From Ariolimax columbianus (Eukaryota; Mollusca; Gastropoda; Stylommatophora; Arionidae), in the NCBI GenBank assembly GCA_036924085.1, contig JAVGWX010000003.1, positions 121,888,764 through 121,952,763 of the forward strand: a DNA stretch of 64,000 bases. Direction: 5' to 3'. The stretch's first letter is position 1. Each line of letters opens with the position of its first letter. A model generated the notes under the pieces. That model was given only the letters and a program-made list of their open reading frames with translations. It ran no database searches and was not told the origin of the DNA. The translations under genes were made by a program, and so were the position numbers. Positions 57,579 to 64,000 of this stretch are shown in pieces.

Positions 57579-57700
57579 CTTATAGTTCTTTTCATTTAAC
57601 AATTATTTAAATGTTCTATTTCTATGCCATCGAATAGGTGTTTAAAGGCACTATTTCTACATCATCTAACAAGTGTTTAAAGGTTCTATGTATATGTAAA
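57579..57700. repeat. 31-bp minisatellite, right block
   Basis: Degraded units of the array at 56850 (ttctatttctatgccatcga). Confidence 0.8.
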
Positions 57701-58239
57701 AGCTGAATTAAACGTCTTATTTCTCTTAGTAACTCAACAGTTATATTACATGTCATAATTCTCTCAGTCATCCCAGAGTTTTATTAAATATCTTGATTCT
57801 CTCAGCCATACCAGTTGTATTAAATGTCATATTTCCCCCATTTATCCAACAGTTGTTTAAAAGTTATATGTCTCCCATTAATCCACACATGTATTAATGC
57901 TATATGTCCCATTTTCATCCAATAGCTTTCCCTCTTCCCTCAATCATCCAGCAATTGTATCAAATGTCCCATGTCTCTTAATATTCGAATAGTTGTTTAA
58001 TTTATCCCTCATTAATCCAACACTTGTAGTAATGTGAGCAATCTCCCTTTCATCTAAAAGTTATTCTAAATATGAGAAATCTCCCATTGATCTAAAAGTT
58101 GTATTAATGTCCTTTCCTGTCATTAAACAGTCAGTTGTATTAATTGTAAAGAAGTCTCCCATTCAAACAACATTTACATTAAATGTGAGACGTCTACCAC
58201 AAATCAACAGTTGAATTAATTGTGAAGAAGTCTCACATT
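57701..58239. repeat. Degenerate repeat region
   Basis: Loose copies of CCAACAGTTGTATTAAATGT with TCTCCCATT, about 30-45 bp apart. They are too diverged for a stable unit. Confidence 0.6.
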
Positions 58240-58795
58240 GATCTAAAAGTCGTATTAATGTCCTTGTCCTACCATTAAACCATCAGTTTAATGTCCTACC
58301 ATTAAACCATCAGTCGTGTTAATGTCCTTGTTCTACCATTAAACCATCAGTTTAATGTCCTACCATTAAACCATCAGTCGTGTTAATGTCCTTGTTCTAC
58401 CATTAAACCATCAGTTTAATGTCCTACCATTAAACCATCAGTCGTGTTAATGTCCTTGTTCTACCATTAAACCATCAGTTTAATGTCCTACCATTAAACC
58501 ATCAGTCGTGTTAATGTCCTTGTTCTACCATTAAACCATCAGTTTAATGTCCTACCATTAAACCATCAGTCGTGTTAATGTCCTTGTTCTACCATTAAAC
58601 CATCAGTTTAATGTCCTACCATTAAACCATCAGTCGTGTTAATGTCCTTGTTCTACCATTAAACCATCAGTTTAATGTCCTACCATTAAACCATCAGTCG
58701 TGTTAATGTCCTTGTCCTACAATTAAACCATCAGTTTAATGTCCTTGTTCTACCATTAAACCATCAGTTTAATGTCCTACCATTAAACCATCTTC
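58240..58795. repeat. 64-bp minisatellite (about 8 copies)
   Basis: Unit ACCATTAAACCATCAGTCGT plus GTTAATGTCCTTGTTCTACC plus an inner ATTAAACCATCAGTTTAATG half; exact 64-bp spacing. Confidence 0.95.
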
Positions 58796-59034
58796 TATGT
58801 CCAAGAAGAATTGTAGACATGACTCGTTCCGATCCAGTACTAATAATTTCGTTATTTGCGTCCAAAACTCAGCAGCACAGGACGGGTAGTGAGGTCATTC
58901 GATTTTCTAAACTCAGTCCACATAATATTTGGTGTCCAATCATCTCTGTGATGATGTTAGTGATCTTTGTGTTTGGCGTGTACATAGTCTTCCTCTTCAT
59001 TTACTATATCGGCTGACGTAGGCTACCTCTCGAG
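58796..59034. other. No gene seen
   Basis: A short plus frame (58819-59016) has a hydrophobic C-terminal stretch (MMLVIFVFGVYIVFLFIYYI) with no other support. Confidence 0.35.
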
Positions 59035-59415
59035 TCCTATTTTTCTGTTCTTGTCTTGACTCTTGTAACAGACATGATGTCCTATTTTTCTGTTCTTGTC
59101 ATGACTCTTGTAACAGACATGATGTCCTATTTTTCTGTTCTTGTCTTGAATCTTGTAACAGACATGATGTCCTATTTTTCTTTTCTTGTCATGACTCTTG
59201 TAACAGACATGATGTCCATTTTTTCTTTTCTTGTCATGACTCTTGTAACAGACATGATGTCCTATTTTTCTTTTCTTGTCATGACTCTTGTAACAGACAT
59301 GATGTCCATTTTTTCTTTTCTTGTCATGACTCTTGTAACAGACATGATGTCCATTTTTTCTGTTCTAGTCTTGACTCTTGTAACAGACATGATGTCCATT
59401 TTTTCACATACAATC
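59035..59415. repeat. 45-bp minisatellite (about 8 copies)
   Basis: Unit CATGATGTCCTATTTTTCTG plus TTCTTGTCATGACTCTTGTA plus ACAGA. The period is divisible by three, so the plus frame 59056-59481 is open. Confidence 0.94.
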
Positions 59416-59997
59416 ACAAAAACAAAGTCCATATTTTCTGTTAATGCTTATCATGAGAAAATGATAGTTTCAAGATATTGAAACTAAATTTAAGCATATC
59501 TAGCATCCGAGATAAAGAAAGGTTGGAACACAATGACGTTTCCACACGAGAAGGCTCAACGTATGCCATAGCATAGCGTAGTGTGACTACCACACATACA
59601 GCATTCCCATAATTGAGACTAACGTTGCAGACAACACATATAGGACAATGTAATGTACAAGCCATGGGTTTGAACACCCTGCTATTCACAAAGATTGTAG
59701 AGTCTGGAATAACCTTCTAGGTTTAAAAGAAAACTAGAAACAATATATCATATATGGTACGAGAATAACAGAAAACTAGAAACAATATATCATATATGGT
59801 ACAGGAATAAAAGAAAACTGTAGAAACAATATCTCACATATGGTACAAGAACACGATGATTGATATCGTGTTTTTACACGGATCAGACGTATACCACGGA
59901 GTGGACATGCTGAACACTTACTCTAAAGACACGAAATTCTAGAAAGACGTAGCATTTGATGACTAATTAAATTCAGATGAATTAAATCTAGATGTGA
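59416..59997. other. No gene seen
   Basis: Three imperfect 40-bp AGAAACAATATATCATATAT units at about 59735-59840. Confidence 0.55.
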
Positions 59998-60160
59998 AGA
60001 ATTTTACCTACATGACAGGTGCAAACGCTAGCTCCAAGATCAGGTGCAACATACTGACCAAGACCCCACCTCACAAACCTGTCGGTCACCTGGAAACAGG
60101 CTATTCTACAGCAGCCTGGCGAAGGAGGTGAGGCTGGACACGTTAGTCTCGTTAGTGGCA
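59998..60160 (+). mobile_element. S2 SINE-like repeat, 5' part
   Basis: caacatactgaccaagaccc matches acatatactggccaagacag of 31984-32340, with the following ~100 bp loosely colinear. Confidence 0.5.
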
Positions 60161-60234
60161 AGCCTCCTTTACCACGTTTCTTCATTTATTTTCTTTATGG
60201 CGATCATTCTAAGAAGGACATTGTGACGTTTTGT

Positions 60235-60500
60235 CGTTGTGATGTTGTGTCGTAGTTCACAGCGAGGTTGCTATATCTGCGCTTGTCAGCCCAACACATC
60301 CGGTATCAGAACCGTATTTTTGGAACTGGGTTTGCCTTTCTTCTCTGATTCCAATTCTATTAGCCAGACTACAAGAGTGTAGCCAATTTCTAGGGCCACC
60401 ACAGAGTAGGGTCTTGATCAGCCAAGGTTGTCTGACCCTGACGCAAGCAGCCAAGTTAGAGTCTTTGGCTCCTGTCAGCCCATTCCCCGATGCATCTTCG
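60235..60500 (-). mobile_element. S1 SINE-like repeat, diverged
   Basis: ttgtgtcgtagttcacagcg, tgtcagcccaacacatccgg and the downstream part (ttttggaactgggtttgcct). Confidence 0.6.
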
Positions 60501-60690
60501 TTCTCTTTTCTTAATTTGAAACTACCACTGTTGGTTGTCTGTCTACTCGGGACACAAGCGGTCCGGTACGGTCTATGTTTACTGATATGAAAGTTTCGGA
60601 GTCTATAAATATGTCTGGATCGAACTCGATCAATATTATATTGGCGCAATTGATGAATGACGAAAGACTTGGCCAGTAGACATTGTTTTT

Positions 60691-60790
60691 GGCGTGTCCA
60701 GGTGGCTGAATTGCTTAACAGATCTTTCATCCCATTTCTTGGTCTCTCTATCTTGCACCAACTTGGAAGTCCGTGGTTCGAATCCGAGCT
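60691..60790 (+). repeat. tRNA-like segment with A and B boxes
   Basis: A-box TGGCTGAATTG (60703-60713) and a perfect B-box GGTTCGAATCC (60775-60785), 62 bases apart, as in class II tRNA or a SINE head. No clean cloverleaf and no identifiable body. Confidence 0.45.
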
Positions 60791-61639
60791 CTATATTGTT
60801 TCCCTGTTTTGTCTGCTGTTCGTTATATATGTTTTCCAAGTATAGAAAAAAGACTCGTCTTCGTGATCGTTGACACTAACAAACATACTTTGTTCACTGC
60901 TCGCTGCCTCGAACGTTCCCTTACGTTCCTTTTATAAGGCGGGTTAAAAGCATTGCATAACACTATATCAAGGAGGATACAGGTTCATCTTCTGCAGCAG
61001 TTGTTGTTATGGATCGAGCAGAATCTGAGCTTTCGACTTTCGGCTTAATGGTATCTGCATGTATTTGTTAGTTGTTGTTTAAGGCCATACAGTGTGCTCC
61101 ATTTATCTGGTCTCAGAAGAATAAACATTTTCCTAACATCGTTGGGAGCCTAGCACACAAAGAGATGATAATCAACTGTTTTCGATGGATGTGTACACAG
61201 CAGGCACTCAGGTGTTTGTTAAGTGCGATGTGTTGGGGTCTCAGCCGGCAAATTGTGCTCTAATCCTTCATTGTGAGTTGATTGAAAATGTCTTTTGGGT
61301 TGGGACTTAACATATGTCTGTAGCTCTCTCTTCAGTTGTATTTCCTATAGCCACGTCTCTTTGTTTGCTGTTTTATTAGCTGTTCGACTGTTTATAAATT
61401 TATGGCTGAGTGTGGCTGTACTTGTCTTGATCTCTTCTTTGCTAGCCAGTCTGCCTTGTTGCTGCCAGGTGTGTTTGAGTGTCCAGGGACCCACTAAATA
61501 ACTATTTTAACGATTCGGGAGGTGATAATGTGGTCAACATCTAGTGGTATCTGGATAAGATCAGGTCTACAATGTCCAACATCGCCTAATGCTTGTAGGA
61601 CAGACTCGAGTCTGTAAAAATAACAATGGTATTATGCCT
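60791..61639. other. No gene seen
   Basis: No supported frame. Confidence 0.45.
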
Positions 61640-63660
61640 TTGAAGGAAAGGTATCCAAAACTATCCTCAGATGGTAACAGATCGCTTTAAGTGCAATGAT
61701 TTCAGCTTCATAGTTAGAGAAAACCTCCCTGCAAACATATGACAGTTCATCAGATAATCTCTCTGGACACTCTATATAAACGTCATAACCCGTTTTGATT
61801 TTGACCATAACTGCAGATCCATCAGTATATACATGTATCCATTCACTAAGATAAACATCTATGGTTCTTTGAGCTGATCGCGAGAGAGTAACTTAGATCT
61901 GAACTTTTGGTTGTATCCTCTATTAATTTTTAGTGTTTCTGGTGTTTTAAGAAATGCATGTGGTGGTATGTCTTTCACTACTCTTTGCAACACTTTTTTT
62001 CTGGGAGATGGTATTTGTCTTTGATTTAATTAATATGGTGGAATACAAGATTTTGTGTAATTCTGCTTATTGCCTGTCAGTTTTCCACAAAAAGTCTTGA
62101 GATGATTACGCTTTGTTCTGCTACTTCGCACATAAGCTTAACAGCTTTATCCCAGGCCATCTTAAGGGGTTCTATATTTGTGTAGATTTTGCAAGTTGCC
62201 GTTGGTGTTGCCCTCATTGCACCACTAATAAAGCGTAGATCCCTGTTCTGCACTCTGTCCATGGATTCCAAGTTAGATTTGGAACAAATTGTTAGGAGTG
62301 CACTATTGTACTCCACATGATGTACTAGCAAGCCTCTTTAAGAGCTGTAGACGTCTCACAGCTTTATTCTTCACATTCTGGATGTGATGCTTGAGGCTGA
62401 GCTGTAGACCAAACATGACTCCAAGATACACAGAGTGTTTCTTTCTAATCAGTTGGTGTTCTTCTAATCTCAAAATTATATTTTGTTTGGCAACTTTGTG
62501 ACACTGTCTTTTCACAATTGATTTTTAGTTTCCATATTTGGTACTAGTCATGCAGTCTCCTCAGGTCTCCATTTAGCTTCCGTCCCCCACTTTCAATGTC
62601 TTTATGGCTGTAGCCGTATTTCCAGGTCATCAGCATACAAAGCTTTTTCGGCTCTGATCTGTCTGCCAACTAATTAATATAGATCAGGAAAAGAGTACAT
62701 TTAAAAATGCGTCTTGTGCTAATCCTTCTTCTAAGACTTCTTTAGTAGAGATCTCATCCTTCATCATCGTCTGTATCGTTTGCTCAGCCAGGAATTACTT
62801 TATCCAGTTGTCAAGCGTTCCATGAATTCCAATGATAAACATCTTTATCAGAAGATCTTGTCTTCAGACACTATCGTGAGTCTGTTGTTGGTTAAACAGA
62901 AGATGACCACTGCACGCTTTTTGTTCTGGAATATATACTTTATTCTTTGGGTCAACCTAAAAAAGCTGATCTTCTGTGCAACTGCGGAATTAAAACACTG
63001 CTTGTTCTTTGTGTAAATTGTGGATCTGTCAACGAACAAATAGATACATGTGTTTATCATTCCCTCTGCTAGTTTGTCCAGGCACGATGTTAGGGAGATG
63101 GTATGATTGCTGTTTGGTTAATCTGGAAGTCTGGTTTTTTAATATTGAGACGATATGTGCAGCATACTTTCTCTATGTCAACTTGATCATTCCTCGAGTC
63201 CATATAGGAAGTTGCAATTCATTATGAATCTTGTCTGACCTTGAGGCCATTATAGACTTTCTCTAGGACATGTTTTAGCTCTTCCATTTTGAAGTCTATT
63301 TCCTATTTAGAGGCATTGGTTTGTGAGCTTTCTCTGGCATCTCGGAGCAAATGCTTCCTATCCTGATCTGTAGATTTTTCTGCTCTATTCACTGATGCAA
63401 AGTAACGATTAACATGCTCTGCTTTTTTGTGTTTCAGTGATTGTTCTTTACCCACGTATCATTTGGCTTTATATTCAATTTCCTGTTCAACCTGGACAGA
63501 CTGTCGACCAATGACCAGGCTCCCTCTCTGCTATGACCGAGATCTATTTTGGAGCATGTCTCTGCACATTTTTCACGTATGTCTTTCGTGGCCGTTATTT
63601 CTTCTTTAGCGCATGAAAAGTTGTACTGCGTCTTTGTTTTATGCGAATGCGTTGTCTATA
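61640..63660 (-). mobile_element. LINE family E remnant (RT to RNase H)
   Basis: The minus strand, with many frameshifts, keeps the order of a jockey-like polyprotein: a pre-RT block near 63380 (NRYFASVNRAEKSTDQ); RT motif B remnant LFLIYIN and the catalytic YADD near 62640 (KKLYADDLEIRLQP); HSVYLGVMFGLQLSLKHHIQ and RRLQLLKRLAST (62303-62480); thumb (MDRVQNRDLRFISGAMRATP, 62200-62270); RNase H start near 61810 (SEWIHVYTDGSAVMV). It is a pseudogene, distinct from families A and B. Confidence 0.78.
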
Positions 63661-64000
63661 GAGTTGTTCTTGCATTCTATGTGTGTGTGTGTGTGTATAT
63701 AACTCTGTATTTCTTTATCTTAGAATGACAAATGGGACTTTCATCAGTCCCTTTACACACATTGTGATGCTGCATCAAAGACTGCTTAAGCAACCTCTTC
63801 ATTGAGCGTTTGAACACTTGGTTATGTTTGTAAGGAGAAGTTCTGATGTCAGTATGCCCCATGATAAAGGCAAGGACACTACAACATGATGCCAGAAAAA
63901 AACACATCTATAGAGAAGATCTCTGACCGAATAGCTTGGACAGCAACAAATAACCGTAAGTGATATAACACATACGTTTAAAAAGATCAAAAGTAGTTAC
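63661..64000. other. No gene seen; short TG/TA repeat
   Basis: (TG)n and TA at about 63680-63700. The rest has no supported frame. Confidence 0.5.

Noticed and set aside
59056..59481. Putative membrane protein with MMSYFSVLV repeats
   Set aside because: A 45-bp array with a period divisible by three; no support outside the repeat.

Overview
This window looks like intergenic or intronic DNA from an animal nuclear genome. There are no operons or bacterial gene signals. About 20 kb is tandem repeat, and most of the rest is broken transposable elements: RNase-H-bearing jockey/I-like LINEs, RTE and CR1/L2-like LINEs, mariner and hAT DNA transposons, an LTR element, and several SINE-like families. 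This mix, together with many 26-64 bp minisatellites, suggests a spiralian such as a mollusc. That is an inference from general resemblance, not a database result.

Layout, left to right. 0-10 kb is a nested insertion complex. An RTE LINE on the minus strand (1455-2265 and 9541-9800) is split by a 5'-truncated RNase-H LINE on the plus strand (2266-9534). That LINE is split by a 5.8-kb LTR retrotransposon with near-identical LTRs (2483-8298, target duplication CCAT), and separately by a SINE-like repeat with a GAA tail (8565-8811). 10-14 kb holds a decayed hAT transposon interrupted by a second LINE family. 14-26 kb alternates unremarkable sequence with minisatellites (15.2-16.0, 21.9-22.7, 23.9-25.1 kb), a LINE fragment embedded in TA repeats, and an internally deleted mariner. 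26.7-27.7 kb is a well preserved CR1/L2-like reverse transcriptase end. 28-36 kb is minisatellites, a LINE remnant, SINE-like copies, a 1.2-kb AAC-type microsatellite and a 1.9-kb array of a 29-bp unit. 36-39 kb carries a second hAT remnant and the best LINE copy (36961-38809), with an 11-bp target duplication and one nonsense codon. 39-55 kb has more arrays, a clean tRNA-derived SINE (40583-40834), two more internally deleted mariners and further LINE fragments. 55.8-56.3 kb (minus strand) holds the only convincing host coding sequence: a 528-bp, phase 0-0 internal exon of an unrecognised serine-rich acidic protein. 57-64 kb is arrays, SINE-like copies and a decayed LINE (61.6-63.7 kb).

No complete host gene, rRNA, functional tRNA or CRISPR array is visible. 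The strongest observations are: the four-layer insertion nest; a gag-only LTR element whose single long reading frame is broken once by UGA-CGG; two mariner copies that share one deletion of the catalytic domain while keeping the DNA-binding end; and SINE tails that appear to have seeded long microsatellites.
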